From NCBI RefSeq assembly GCF_905475395.1, contig NC_058338.1:92179435-92243434 (forward strand): a stretch of DNA of 64,000 bases, written 5' to 3'. Shown here one piece after another: positions 9,976 through 23,700 of this stretch. The stretch is from Chrysoperla carnea. Its lineage: Eukaryota; Arthropoda; Insecta; Neuroptera; Chrysopidae. The stretch's first letter is position 1. Every line of letters starts with the position of its first letter. Under the pieces are notes generated by a model. That model was not told the origin of the DNA. It searched no databases and was given only the letters and a program-made list of their open reading frames with translations. Both the position numbers and the translations under genes were made by a program.

Positions 9976-11154
9976 AAAATTAAATACGTTTCAGCGTTGC
10001 TTTTTACTTCTGGTATGGTTAGTTCAGTATTTAGAAGCCATTTAGAAGCCTAGATTGTAATAGAATATTATGTACAAGCACTTCCTTGGTAGGTAATTAA
10101 AGTATCGATAGCTCATGGGTAGTCAAACAATGAATCACTAAAACTGATTGTTTGAATCATACCACATACAGAATCTATCGTGCATACACGTATAAGTCTG
10201 ACACTGATAAGTACATACGTATACATATTATAAAATATATAATATTACATATATACTCTATGGACAACGTCTGGATTCTGGTTGTTAGATGAGACAAAGT
10301 ATGTACCGTTTGTTATTTATACCTTATTTAATATTTCCATCTTTCGTGTAAATATAGGGAGATTGTTAATATAGGTCAGAGTGACATCTATGGGTGATAT
10401 AATCAATCAAGCCCGCATTATTTTACTATTTTGTAATTGAAATAATTGATTGATTACATGTCTAGATTATGTTGACAAATTACTTTTTTATGTACAGTCG
10501 AACCTTAGTAAGTGAAATTTCCAGGAAAAGCATGGGGGATTTTCACTTTTTTACAGTTGCAGAGGCTTAGTCAAGTTTTCCATGTAAGCAGAAACAGCTA
10601 TATTTCTCAAAAAGAGGCAAAAAAAAAATTTGTGTGTATTAGCTCCGACGAACGACTGGAGTTTAGTCCTTACGTGTTGTATAGTGTACTGTGTCCGTCA
10701 AGTTATTGCCAGTTTCAAGAATAGATACTGTGTCTGTTATACGTACTATGTAATATAGTTAAATATGGTATGCCTGTCAGGTTATTGTCAGTTTCAAACA
10801 ATACATGCCTTGTCGACAGCACACAAATCTTCAAGTTATACACACGCATTACTAATATGAAAATCGATTCTTAAGGAGTAAATTCCAAAAAATGTATTTT
10901 TTTTACAAAAGCTGAAAAAAGATGCGTAGACAGATCTTTGAATGCTCTCAATCAGAGGTCACATGTTGAGAAGCAGGCTCATATTTAAAAACACAAGTGT
11001 GAAAGCGATTCTCCCCTATAGTGTTTCAGTAAAATGAGACTACACTTTAGCAAAACAATATAAGAAAAATAGTGTAATGGAAATAGAGAAATAGTGTGGA
11101 GGAGTGTGTTGAGTGTAGTTGGACACAATTCTTAGCAAGTAAATTTACAAAATT
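9976..11154. other. Intergenic, no gene seen
   Basis: A+T-rich. A motif ACAGTCGAACCTTAGTAAGT at 10495 looks like one end of another DNA transposon. The short open frame 10512-10724 begins inside that motif and has no coding character. Confidence 0.4.
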
Positions 11155-11470
11155 AAAAAAACCCTCGACTAATTTTTAGGGTACGGACCCCTAAACTCGC
11201 ATTTGAATCATATCTACGTACACTCTCTATTCAATTACCTTTTTCCATAGAACCTTCTCCAAACTGAACCGATTTTGAGGATTATCGCCTATTTTTTAGT
11301 TGTACTGGATAAAAAACCGTAAACTCGAACTTGAAACATTACGTTTCAAACGAAAAAAAAAGAAATCGGTTCATTTGTTTAGGTGCCACATCTATGATGC
11401 CACAGACAGACAGACACATACACATAGCGGTCAAACTTATAACACCCCGTTTTTGGTTCGGGGGTTAAAA
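11155..11470 (-). repeat. Family A element, near full length
   Basis: Runs from AACCCTCGACTAATTTTTAG to GGTTCGGGGGTTAAAAA, about 315 bp, with the duplicated CCCTAAACTCG module and the CAGACAGACAGACACATACA block. The ends form a short imperfect inverted repeat (AACCCCCGA type). Confidence 0.75.
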
Positions 11471-12531
11471 ATATATTTATTTACTACTGATTAAGGGAAA
11501 GTCCTACAGAACCCTCAAACTTTCTTAGGTTATATTCTGATCTATATATCTCTAGAAAGAACGCATTACAAATAAGGCACAAAATAACATTTATATTAAA
11601 ACAGTAAGTAACTTTCAGATTCAGACTCACTATTAGTATCTTATGTAAAACATTCCACCCGCTTCAAATATTTTTAAAACTAAAACAAACGAATAACGCA
11701 TTGACTACACCACTACAATATACGACTGCTGTCTTGACTATACTGCATCATGCTAAGAAATATTTTAAAAATGTAATCTTCAATTAATTAGAAATTTTAA
11801 ATAACGGAATCACTGGGTCTGGAAAATTTTAATAGTAAAAATTTTTTAAAGCAACCTATAAAAGCTCAAACTCTGATTAAAACAATCCAAAAGGCAATTA
11901 TTTACATTCAACATAAAATCAAACCATCAATCGATAATTGAGATGGAGATTGGCGGTAAACAATCCAATCTGGCAACACTGGTAGCTTATACTATGTTAT
12001 ACAGCATGTTTTTAGAATTAAAAGATTATAGTGCTAGTAGTGCTGACAATGTGTAAGTGTGAGGTATATACATGCTTTAAAAGAGGAAGTGAAAAAACTA
12101 TATATTTCAAGTAATTTTATAAACATGTTGTATATCTTGGTCTGCAGTTTACACCCTATCGAATAGGAAAAAGTTTTTATGGATTCGTTAACAACTACAA
12201 GGTTAACAACTTTTCTTCAAAAAGGCTGATTCTAATTCTGAACAATTTTTTTTGCGATACTTTGGAAAATAATTTTTTTTTTCATTATGGAAGCAATGTC
12301 ACCATGGAAACCAATTACACATTTATATTTTATAAATACCTATCTGTAAATAGTTAATGCCTAATTCACATGTGTATACAGGCTTAATAAAAACAAGTCG
12401 TGGATAGAGTCTGGTGCGACCCTTGAGGCCCACACGAATAACTTCCCAGCATAATAGACCGACTCAATCGAATGCTATGAAATTCTTTTCGGATTATATT
12501 GCCGTTAATACGCTTCGATTGGCACCTCAAC

Positions 12532-12564
12532 GAAGTTGATATCGTTTTTTGTGATATCAACTTC
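12532..12564. repeat. Perfect short hairpin
   Basis: GAAGTTGATATC and its exact inverse GATATCAACTTC separated by 9 bases. No U-tract or gene context ties it to a terminator. Confidence 0.7.
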
Positions 12565-12877
12565 TGAAGCGATCGATGTCATCAAAAGTTTTCCAATTCC
12601 TATAAACATTTTGTGTTTCAATCTACGTGTACTTACTGTTTACATTGTTAGCTACATAAGCTAGCTACACTTAAACAATAACCACACTAAATACTCGTAA
12701 ACACTATAACTGAGTACTGGAATTGTATAGTACTTCATGTTGCTTTGCGCAATTCTCTTTTTGCCAGATAAGAAACAATGACGACATTAGATGATGAATA
12801 CAATAATTAAGTGTATTGCAAAAAAAGAAAATTCAACATGTAGTCCGAGTATATAAAATTTTATAACCTAAAATCCA

Positions 12878-13072
12878 CCATGGTGGCAAAAGTATTAGAA
12901 AAAATAATAAGCCTTAAAGAGTCTTAAAACTTCTGAAAAAGTCTAAGGAACTCTCAATAACACTTATCCAGACTTATTAAGCCTGAATTAGATAGTACAG
13001 AAAAGATAGTTGAGAGATCCAGAGTTCGTAAGACTTTTTCAGAGTTTCTAATAACAATTTTATGACGGTGCT
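12878..13072. repeat. Inverted-repeat element with AAGTCT/AGACTT core, copy 1
   Basis: Opens CCACCATGGTGGCAAAAGTA and closes near TTTTATGACGGTG. The interior contains CTGAAAAAGTCTAAGGAACT and the inverse AAGACTTTTTCAGAGTTTCT, like 36838-37042. Confidence 0.5.
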
Positions 13073-14423
13073 TGACGCTGGCAATTTCAACTCTAAAAAC
13101 AAAGACTACCGTGTTATAGGCCTTACTTTCCTTGAACTCACTTATCCTCCCTTTTGTTCACAATTTTGTGGATTTTAATTTTTTGGTGTGTAACTCTAAT
13201 TTTTTTAATACTACTTTCTCTAGGTGAAATAATATTAAGCTTTCGTGGAATTATGGAAGTATTTCTGTTAAATAAGAGGCTGTTAAGTATTATAAAGCAC
13301 CAAAAAGAGCAATAATTGTTCCAGGGGAACATACTATCGGAATAAAAAGTATGTGTTAATCCAGGTTATAATCTATCAGGTGTCATTGAACAGGTGTTTT
13401 GAATTTCATCCAAATCCGTTCAATAGGTTTTGCATGAAAGAGTAACAATTCCATATACATTCTCACAAACTTTCACGATTATAATATATCAGATATCAGA
13501 TTTTGGGCTATTCTTTAATACTTCTCTATTATCCGTTATTTTCACTTATCCGATATTCCATTCCTTTTATAACGTATAAACGAGACATTATTGTATTTAT
13601 AATGTACTCATAAAGGCCTTTCATTTGATACCAAACATAATTAAGCTTGTTTTTATTTAAGACAACATTTTCTGCTAAGATCTATCGATGAAGAACTCAC
13701 TCTCAAAAATTAGAGTCCAAAGTGAAACTTCCCTATCGAGTATATGTCTATATATCGGACTTATGTGTATACACACAATGAAATGTGTGGGTGACGCAAC
13801 TCTACATAGTCAAACACTGATAAAATCGTAGCCCTCTGTTTGGGTAAAAAAGAACACAAAATCCAATGATTAAATTTTAACAAAAATATAAAACTAAAAG
13901 AAGAGAACTGATAAATAAGAAAGGATATCTCTATAAGTATATTACAGTGGAGGGAGAAGGGTAATAACTCCAAAAAGATACCTACCTACTTATCTGGTGA
14001 AATTTTTATAAAATTACCAAAAATAGGAAAAGAGTTGCAAGAAAAGAAAAAGAAAAATTTTAGTTGGAAGATTCTGTAGTGTATTCGAATACTCTCAATT
14101 CAAACCTTTTTACAAAATAATACATTGCAAATTTAATTTTAAAAAATCGATATTTCACTTCTAGATAATGAAATTAATTTTCAGGTAGGCAAATCTCACA
14201 CCATGTGAAATTTTATGTAGGAAATTTAGAGAAAAAAAAATTAATAATAAAATGAAAGTAAATAATACTAGCGATATGGTATCATTCACATACAGGCAGG
14301 ATTCAGTACCAATCTTATTTTGTAGTGTAATTAGCTGCATATAAGCCTACATATATACACTACGCTTGTTATATAAATAGATTTTTTCTTAGACTGTACA
14401 CTATCAGCTATCACTACTAAAAT

Positions 14424-16675
14424 AGTGCAATAAATAAGCCGGAAAATGTGGAAAAGTGGTGGAACAGCTCCGATTTCAAAAATTTTTTGTGTACGTATTC
14501 CTTAGACCTCTAGGAACATTCAGCCGCACTAACCTTGGCATTGGAAAAAAAACTGAGAAAGTTAGGGTAGTTTTCCCATCCCCAAAACTCTCTAAATAGT
14601 AGCAGTGAAAACAAATCAATATTTTAACTCAAAAATCGTCTTCCGAGGGTTTTTGAGGTCGTTGATCATGAATTCAAGGTTAAAAAGCAACTGAATATGG
14701 TTTCAACCCCATTAAAATTACCCTTAAAGTGATAGAGACAAAAACTTTATTAAATTCAAAATTTTGCCTCAGAAATCGTGTCTCGTGGAGTTTTTAGGTA
14801 AGGTGTTCAAAAATTTAAGGTCATAAAGCAATTGAGGATTGTTTCAACCCTATCAAAAGTACCCTGAGAAGTGTCAATGATAAAAAAAAATTGAAAATTC
14901 AGAATTTCACCTCAGAAATTGTCTCTCTCTGGTTTTAGAAGTCATTGATAATGAATTTGAGGGCAAGAAGCAACTGAATGTAGTCCCAAGCCACCCCTAA
15001 AGGCCACCCCTAGAAGTGACAGAGTAAAAATTTAAAATTCTTCCTCGAATATCGTCTTTCGGGGGGTTTTTGGGGCCGCTGATCGCGAATCCAAGGTCAA
15101 AAAGTAACTTGGATGGTTTCAACCCCATTAAAACTACCCCTAGAAATGTCAATGATAAATAAATTTTGAAAATACTGAATTTCACCACAGAAATTGCCTC
15201 TCTGCGGTTTTAAGAGTCGCTGATCATGAATTTGAGGTCAAAAAGTAACTGAATGTCACAGCATCCTTATTAAAACCTCCACTAGAAGTGACAGAGATAA
15301 AATTTTAAATTTGAATTCTCTCCTCGAATATCGACTTTCGGGTAATTTTGGGGGCGCTGATTACGAATCCAAGGTCAAAAAGTAGCTGAAGAGGGTTGCA
15401 ACCCCAAAAAAACTACCCCCAGATGTGAAAATGTTAAACATTTAAAAAAATTTAAAATTTCGCCTTGAAAAGCGTCTCTTGAGGGTTTTCGGGGTCGCTG
15501 ATCACGAATCCGGGGTATAATTAGAAAAATTTCAACGTCCAATATGATTTGCGTGAGATTTTTTGATTCAATGTAGTGTTTTGATTCAACGGACCCGAAA
15601 ACCAGCAAGACACGATTTTCGAGATGAAATTTAGAATTTTCTAAAATAAATTCACTGTCGCTTCTAGGGTTGGTCTCAATGAAGTTGCAACCCTCTTCAA
15701 TTACTTTTTATCCCCGAATTCGTGATCAGAGAAATTTTAAATTTAAAATTTTTTTCTTTCACTTATAAGGGTGAAAGAGGCCATTTCTGAGGTGAAATTC
15801 AGAATTTTCTAAACTTGTTTATCATTGACACTTCAACGGGTAGTTTTATGGGGTTGCAACCATCCAAGTTACTTTTTGACTTTGGATTCGTGATCAGCGA
15901 CGCCAAAAACCCCCCGAAAGACGATATTCGAGGAAAAATTTTAAATATTTACTCTGTTACTTCTAGGGGTGGCTTGGAACTACATTCAGTTGCTTCTTGC
16001 CATCAGATTCATTATCAACGACTTCAAAAACCACAGAAAGACAATTTCTAAAATAAAATTCAAAGTTTTCAAAATTTTTTAATCATTTACACTTCTAGGG
16101 GTAGTTTTAATAGGGTTGCAACCATCCAAGTTACTTTTTGACCTTGAATTCGTGATCAGCGATGCCAAAAACCCCCCGAAAGACGATATTCGATTAAAAA
16201 TTTAAAATTTTATCTCTGTTTCTTCTAGGGGTGGCTTTTAGGGGTGGCTTGGAACTACATTCAGTTGCTTCTTACCCTCAAATTCATTATCAACGACTTC
16301 AAAAACCGCAGAAAGACAATTTCTGAGGTCAAATTCAAAATTTTCAAAATTTTTTAAATATTGACACTTCTAGGGGTAGTTTTAATGGGGTTGCAACCAT
16401 TTTCAGTTGTTTTTAAACCTTGAATTCATGATCAGTGACCTCGAAAACCCTCGGAAGACGATTTTTGAGGTGCAATATTGATTTGTTTTCACTGTTACTA
16501 TTTGGGGATGGGAAAACTACCCTAACTTTCTCAGTTTTTTTTCCAATGCCAAGGTTAGTGCGGCTGAATGTTCCTAGAGGTCTAAGGAACACGTACACAA
16601 AAAATTTTTGAAATCGGAGCTGTTCCACCACTTTTCCACATTTGATGGTATTTTCCGGCTTATTTACTGTAGTAA
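14424..16675. mobile_element. 2.25 kb foldback element with about 140-bp tandem subunits
   Basis: The left arm (about 14424-15540) is repeated inverted in the right arm (about 15640-16675). Outer tips: ATAAGCCGGAAAATGTGGAA at left against TTCCACATTTGATGGTATTT and TTCCGGCTTATTTAC at right, so the right tip has a roughly 9-base insertion. Inside each arm a unit of about 133-145 bp recurs. Its marker TTCAACCCCATTAAAA starts near 14698, 14836, 14981, 15114, 15258 and 15393, and its inverse recurs at right. No transposase was found. The layout (long inverted repeats made of internal tandem units) resembles Drosophila FB/Galileo-type foldback elements, by architecture only. Confidence 0.85.
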
Positions 16676-18770
16676 AAGTTATGACTGCTCTCATACAACC
16701 TGATGACGACATTCATCTATTCAAAGAAATATACAATAACACACTTGGCGGATTAATCGTGCATTGTTTTACTTATCCGCAGTGTTTTATTTATATAAAA
16801 AAATACTTTCATAAAATAAGATAGAGCTATATATACATGCATATAGCTTATAATTTGTGCTCTCTCTCTTCTTTAAAATTTTCTATGATTTTCTTTTTTA
16901 AAGATTATGTCACGCATAAAAATTTTATCCTCGTTTTATAATTAAGAATACCAAAAAACATTAATAAATTCCTATTAACCATGATATCGAATCAAGCGAG
17001 TAATTACTCAGCATTTTATGATACCTAATAAAAACTATATGCCTATTAAAATTTCTCAGAGTGTACAGTGAACGAATTTTAACGAAAAGACACGAACCGT
17101 AACCGAACTTCAAGACACTGGTTGACACTAGTATACTTATAATTATTTTCTTCATCAATTATACATAGCACGAATATATAACTATTCTTTTCTATATGCT
17201 TTAAAATTTCATATCCTTTTTCACTTTAAACTATAAAACGTATGTGTAATGCAGTTAAAAATATACATAAAAATTTTGGTAATCACGTGATCAACGTTGG
17301 AGGGGATGTTAGAAAGTAATTTTTTTTAACGTAGTCGATCGGAACTCATTGGATTATCATGCTGTTATTCACATTGCGCATGTATATAATTCTACAATGT
17401 TGTAAGATTACTTTCTGGAAATAATTTTTTTGCTATATTCCCACATTATTTTTTACGATGTTGCCAATTTTCATACTAGCCATTAAGGATAAAATAAATC
17501 TTTAAATAATAATAATTATTTATGTAGATTCAATTATATTGTATTATTTAAATTGTATTTATAATAAAAATTAAAAATTGCTTCTATCATTTTTGAGACC
17601 AAGGTCAAATTTTTTTAATGATTCGCAGATTATATTAGTCATGAGAAATCTAGTATACCTTGATTTAAAAAAGTAAAAACTTGGTCAAGGACACGATTAA
17701 GGGGCCTATCTTTTTTGGATCTATATTTTATTTATTTTCTACATAAAAAATCCAAGTTTTTGCTTTTGGGTCATAGTACTTTTACTTATATAATAAATAC
17801 AGTAATTAACAATTTAAGTACTCATAATTGCGCAATAAAATAAATAAATAAATTACGTCATTGATTATACAGATAAAATAAATAACATCCCCACCAACAA
17901 CATTTGAACAAAAAAAAAAGCTGTCTTTTTTATGTATAAACTAATTAATTCTAACTTATCATCTTTCTGATTTTATTAACTTTTTATTGAGAAATTATTA
18001 TTCATTTAATGATTTAAGTTGTCATGCGCATTAAATTGTAACATGATCGTGCGCAGTCTTTTATTATCCATAAATCACCCGCATTCCAGCTACACAACAT
18101 AATACTTGAAAATTCAATTTTGGTTAGACTGTACTTATTGACCGTTATAAGCGACGTTGCATGGCGACTTTTTATATCTATTTTTAATTTTAAGGTCATA
18201 CAACGTTGCCATATTTTGTTTTTGCGCACAACTATATATTTCAGGAATGCCAATTGTACTTATTAAGAAAAATGTATGTATATACCACCTAACACTTAGG
18301 TAAATTTTATTTCCTAATATACAGATATAATTAATGATGTATATGTGTGTATCTTCATATAAGCACATGTGAAATAACATATGATTATGTTTTTATCAAA
18401 ACAAAAATTTCCTCAAAAAAATGTAAATCAGATCAATGAATTTTTGTAATAGTATTAGGAGATATAAATCTAGAATGTGAAGAGTCTCAAGTTAGCATAG
18501 CAACAAATTTATACAAAAACACAACGTTGCCAGATTTTCAATTTTTATGCTTAATAAATAACAGGCATCTTGATATTATTATGTAATGAAATAAAAGCAA
18601 TTGTTTTTATTTTATATTATATACATATACATAGTAATCAACTAAAGCTAAACGTAATTTTTTTTAATGAAACGTTTCAAGCTTTTGAATAGTATTTTTA
18701 AGCAGTTTTTTCATCTTTTTAAATTACTAAAGACCTTGAAATTTGTATATTTATAATCTCGTACAAGGTG
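16676..18770. other. Intergenic, no gene seen
   Basis: A+T-rich with scattered AATAAA and homopolymer runs. The small open frames here lack codon character or family resemblance. Confidence 0.5.
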
Positions 18771-18773
18771 TCA

Positions 18774-18862
18774 TGACGTCACTGATTTGATGGCGTGGCT
18801 AGCTTTGTAATGCATGTTTTAGTGTTATGATTCGTTGTTAAAGCGTAGTGGCAGCCATCTTG
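18774..18862 (+). promoter_or_regulatory. Possible promoter region of the 19412 gene
   Basis: A perfect CRE palindrome TGACGTCA (18774-18781) and a GCAGCCATCTT motif (18852-18861), one base from the inverse YY1/Pho consensus, lie about 550-640 bases before the start codon in a locally less A+T-rich stretch. Motif matches alone; no transcription start can be assigned. Confidence 0.3.
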
Positions 18863-19411
18863 AATACAATGACTCATGGTTGGTGGAAATTGAGGCCGGG
18901 TATATTGAAACCTTGTAACGAGACTATTAGGAGCATTTCCTTTACACTAATATTACACTGTCTAAATGTATAAGGCATTCAAAAGTGTATTATTGTCTAT
19001 GTTTTTGAAAGTTAGGACATTCAAATAACATTTTTATATATTGAATTTTTGAAAACATTTTATAAATATATAAAAAAAATATTTTTACAAAAAGTTCTTG
19101 TGTTTTTGTGTGGTTACAATTACTTCGATGAAGAGTAGTAATAGTCTTCTTGCTCCAGTCAAGTGATAGCAATGGCGATATGCCCTTTTCCCGGCAGTCA
19201 ATTGAAATGGCTATTACTTTTTTATAATTGTAAACCATGTCAAAAGAGGAATAATTAATTTTTAGGGTAGTATTGTGTTTTTGTACTTGATAATTGTTTA
19301 TTATTGAACTGGACTAAACTGTCAACATGAAATAAATAATGCGGTGGCACTAGAAGCGCTCTTTTAATTGAACAAAAATTAAATATTATTGTAGTGATTT
19401 AGTAGGTTAGA

Positions 19412-20739
19412 ATGTCTTCATCACAACAGGTGAATATTAAAGAGGAACGTCAAGATGAAGCCGAGATCAGAGAGTTGGCTGATAAAATATTGGAAGCGAA
19501 TAAGGCGAAAATGGCAGCAGCCAATGCACGGCCCGCTGTTGGTCCAGGTACACAACAAACAAATCAAGTAGGAGGAAATATTTTAGGTTTTTTGACTCGT
19601 AAAGGTGTACCAGCACAACGGCCTGCTACAGCTGTCGAAGATAAAAAAGACGATGACTTTGGGAAATTTGGATGGATTACTCTTGGTAAAGCTCATATTC
19701 CATATATCTTTCGACAAGGGGAGAAATATTGTGCAGTTCGAATGGTAGAACAAAAAGTATTAAATAAATATTTAAATTATTTACACCAGGATATTTACAG
19801 TTGTACATGTATTCGAAGTTATTACATCGCAGAGATGGAAAGTAAATTATTAAGTGAAATAAATGCTAGACATTGTGATTTAGGATTTGGAAGAGAACCT
19901 TTTACTGTGCGTGATTTAGTAGTGCGTGTTAATGATGCTATAGAATTTTATAATTTCTTGGATGTATGTTATAATAAGTTAATTCGGGGTACATGTGGTC
20001 CAAAAGATCGGTGTGGATTTATACGTATAAATAAAGAGTCAGTTGTACCATATACAGTGCGTGGCGATAGTAAATATGTACCGTTATTCTATTTCGAAGG
20101 TGAAACGGATAATTTAAAATTAAAGGCAGATGAGCTCGAAGGTTGGGATTTATCTTATCTAAAATTCTGTTGTAAAGTGCAGGGTATACGTAATGAGTTG
20201 TTTGCGAATGAAACATGTGCAGTTATTAGTTTAAATGATATTAAAAGTTATTTTCCTCCGGGAACGGAGTTCGAAGACTATTGGCCTAGTAAAGTTGTTG
20301 ATTCACAGTTGTTAGTGGCAAGTAAAGGTGGTGGTCAAAATGGGTTATGGACGCGACAACCTGCAGCTCCACCACCAGTCGTTCCAAAACCTCCAGTGCA
20401 AACACGACGATCGCCAGCTCCAGCTGCTCAAGCGTCGGCGCCGTTAGGTTTAACACAAATGCAACAAGCTGTGTTAAATGCCAATGGATGGGCTGCAGGA
20501 CTAGTAAATCAATCGAATTTGTACAATACAAATTCTGCAGCTGCGAATCAATTAATCAGACAAGTGTCGTTGGGTATGCAAGGCTTGGGTAATGTTCCAA
20601 GTACGCAATCCCAAGCTCAGTCGAGAAACAACCAACGATCTCATCAGTATTATCCACAGAATAACATACCCATGACATTGAGTTCCGCACAAATTCCGCC
20701 CCCATTGGTTCGTTCAACTGTCGCACCAAATACACTTGG
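19412..20739 (+). CDS. Exon 1 of the 751-residue gene
   Basis: Encodes residues 1-442 plus two bases and ends at GTGAGA. The apparent stop just beyond is inside the donor. It carries the main folded region and the start of the Pro/Gln linker. Confidence 0.95.
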
Positions 20740-23700
20740 GTGAGATACCATTTTCTTATTGTTTTTTTTGATCATTTATTTATTTGTTTATCCAAGAACA
20801 TAATTATTCATGCTTTTTCTTGTTCCATATAGTTATCCGTCCTATGGGAAGGATGACTGGTGAGTTAAATTCTCAATAATTTGCATGAACTAACTAAAAG
20901 CATGTTGTAGTTATTTTATTTATTAATCAAATAAGATTTTCCTTTAAAGGGGTATATAGACGTTTTTTGTTGTTTTATTCCATATTTATTTTACATATTA
21001 ACCGTTAGTGGCGCCACAGTTTGGTTTTTATAACGAAATTGTTTTTTTTAAAATTAAGTTTTAAAACCTAAATTAAAATCACGATTTGCTTAATTTAAAG
21101 ATTATGGACCGTGAAAGGACGCTTTGCAAATTAATTGATACATACTTGACATTTCGTGAGTCGTGAATGGCTTCCTTTTGGCGAGCCTACCAAACTTCTC
21201 TCTACGTATTTTATCACAAGCGCTGCGTCCTCAAATGAGCATGATAACGGCATATTTAAGCTATCGGTCTGAAAAAACGCAGCAAGAAATTTGTCAGACA
21301 CTATGGCCAATTTTTTATAATTTTTGTTTAAATATCATTTTGAACTTTTTAGGACATTGTGGGTGGCGTGAGTGAATCATGCGTAATCTGGAAGTCGTAT
21401 ATCAAAATTTAAGTTTAAGATTTTTGCGTAGGCATATTGATATTGAAAGAGCAAAACATGCTGAGCACAAATCAATTGACAGCTGTCAGTCAATTGACTT
21501 TCACAAAAAAACAGTGTAGTTATATATCGGCATTTGCATTATACACACTTGTGCGTTATTCGAATTAGCCACGATGTTCTGAAATTCAAAATAATATTTA
21601 GACACAAATAGCATAAAATTAGCTTTGAAATTAAGCCAATATTATGGCAATAAATCTCTCCCTTAAGATATGAATTTAAAAATTAATATATATTTAAAAA
21701 AAATTTAATAAAATAAACGCGGCTGACAATTGCATTGATATCGAAAAATAGATCAGAAAATTAATTTAAAAATATGACGGAAAATTATATGTTTGCTGTG
21801 AATAAAAGTTCATTGAACTTTTGAAATCCATAATAACTACTCAAAATATCAGAAAAAAGTAAATATACGCCAGGTTACGTCTAATGTTTTGTTTAGTTTG
21901 CAAACAAGGCTGGCAACTTTTAGTTTAGCAAATTTCTTGTTGCTTTTCAAGCACCATAGAATGTCTATAGACTACTTTATCGATTATAAATCAGTCGATA
22001 AGATTATCAAAATATACATTCGATTTTCAATTGATTAATAAAAATTAATAGATTATCGACTGATAACAAAATCAATTTAAGAGTGTCTTATTAGATATTA
22101 CTTTGAGGGAAGTACATGCATTCCCATGTAGCCACTACGTTTTTAAATCTTTGTATTCAAATTAAGGAAGGTAGAGTTAAAAAGAACCATCTTAAATACA
22201 GGGGTTACAGTAAAAAAAAGTGTCTTGCTCAAAACAAGACAGGAAATAACAGTTCTAAAATTTACCAGAATGGTGTTTGTGTAGCAAAAGGTGTTTGGCG
22301 TGAACTTCTCTACCCTTCTCTAACAACTTGTTTAGATTTTTATCTTACTATTATTACTTTCTTTTAAAGTTTACAATTTTGCTACAGCAGCGCCAGCAAT
22401 TTTCAGCTTTTCGGTGAACATTTTTTATATACAGAGATAATTCTCCTTATCTCTACCCTCCATAAAACAATAATTTTTCCTTGATAAGACATTTTATATA
22501 TGACCGCGACGCCATTTCGGTTTCTAAACAGAAACTTATATGTATTTTTATCAAATGTATCAAATGTCGAGCCTTATAAAAATATATAACTATAATCAAA
22601 ATCTGGCTCCGATTATAGTGCCCTCTAGTCAGAGTGTTTTTAAGCGCTAACAATTCATTTAAACCAATTGGCTGAAAGGTTCGATAATATAAGCAAAATT
22701 TTTCGGAATTAAATATAAGCGATATTACATCATCTGGTGATCAAATTCAGAATTTGATTGGCTTGAGGCAACCACATAGCTTGTGTTTCAAAATTATGTT
22801 GGTCAGCATCACCGGTATGAAAACGTTATCGTCACGTTATCGTTGATCGGGTGAAATTTGAAACTGTGTTGGGGTATGTAGGCAAAATAAGCAATATAGG
22901 TTTTTTTATTAAGTGAAATCAGCTTTTTTTTCAGATAGTTGTTTAAAGACTTGTTCCAACTTCCAAAAGCGATATGAACTTAACTTAACTTATGATATTA
23001 ACTTAGCGATCGCTCAGTTCTGCTGAACACAACCAATATCGTTTAACTTTCGAAACGTCAGGTTGAATGAGTCTTTTAAAAAATTTATTAAGAAGCTTGT
23101 CGTAATAACTGGGCTGAAATAAGAATATTTTCCCTTTAAAAGAAATAACCGAAAGAGAGAAAACAAATTGGTAATAACAATAAACACTTTTGCTTACATA
23201 ATAACTTTCTTTATCTTCATTATTTGACCACCAAATGAGGGTTATCGCTTATCTGATGTGGTTTAAATATCGTTCATATCAATATGGTTGCGGTTTGAAT
23301 AATCTCGCTGTATCCTTTCTTAGACAAATTTTTTTAAATGTCTCAATTATAAATATTCTAGAGATTTGTGTGATCAGCGTTTATTTAAGCCATCATGTAA
23401 ATTTAAGAAAAGTAAGGCTTAACGATTACGTACAAGTAAACGAGGGGTCAAAGCTCGCTTAAAGATTATAAATTCGAATCTCATTGTCTTCCGTTTGATA
23501 CGATACTTATTTCCGTTATGAGAATGACTGCCATACTCACTTTTAACTGTGAACGATTAAAAACGCTGAAAAATATCCAAGAACAATCTAAAAATATATG
23601 GCTATTTTTTTACGGAAATTGCTGAATTTTGTAAAACGAGATTATGATAAAGCTATTCGCATGATGTCAGTCATATTGTAATTATAGTTACAAGTCATTT

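Larger units (their letters stand above)
11471..14420. other. Intergenic, no gene seen
   Basis: A+T-rich DNA. Contains a perfect 12-bp-arm hairpin at 12532-12564 and a second copy (12878-13072) of the CCACC/GGTGG element found at 36838-37042. No coding sequence or RNA gene was recognised. Confidence 0.5.

Noticed and set aside
22116..22367. 83-codon frame
   Set aside because: Antisense to the family G repeat copy at 22187-22464.
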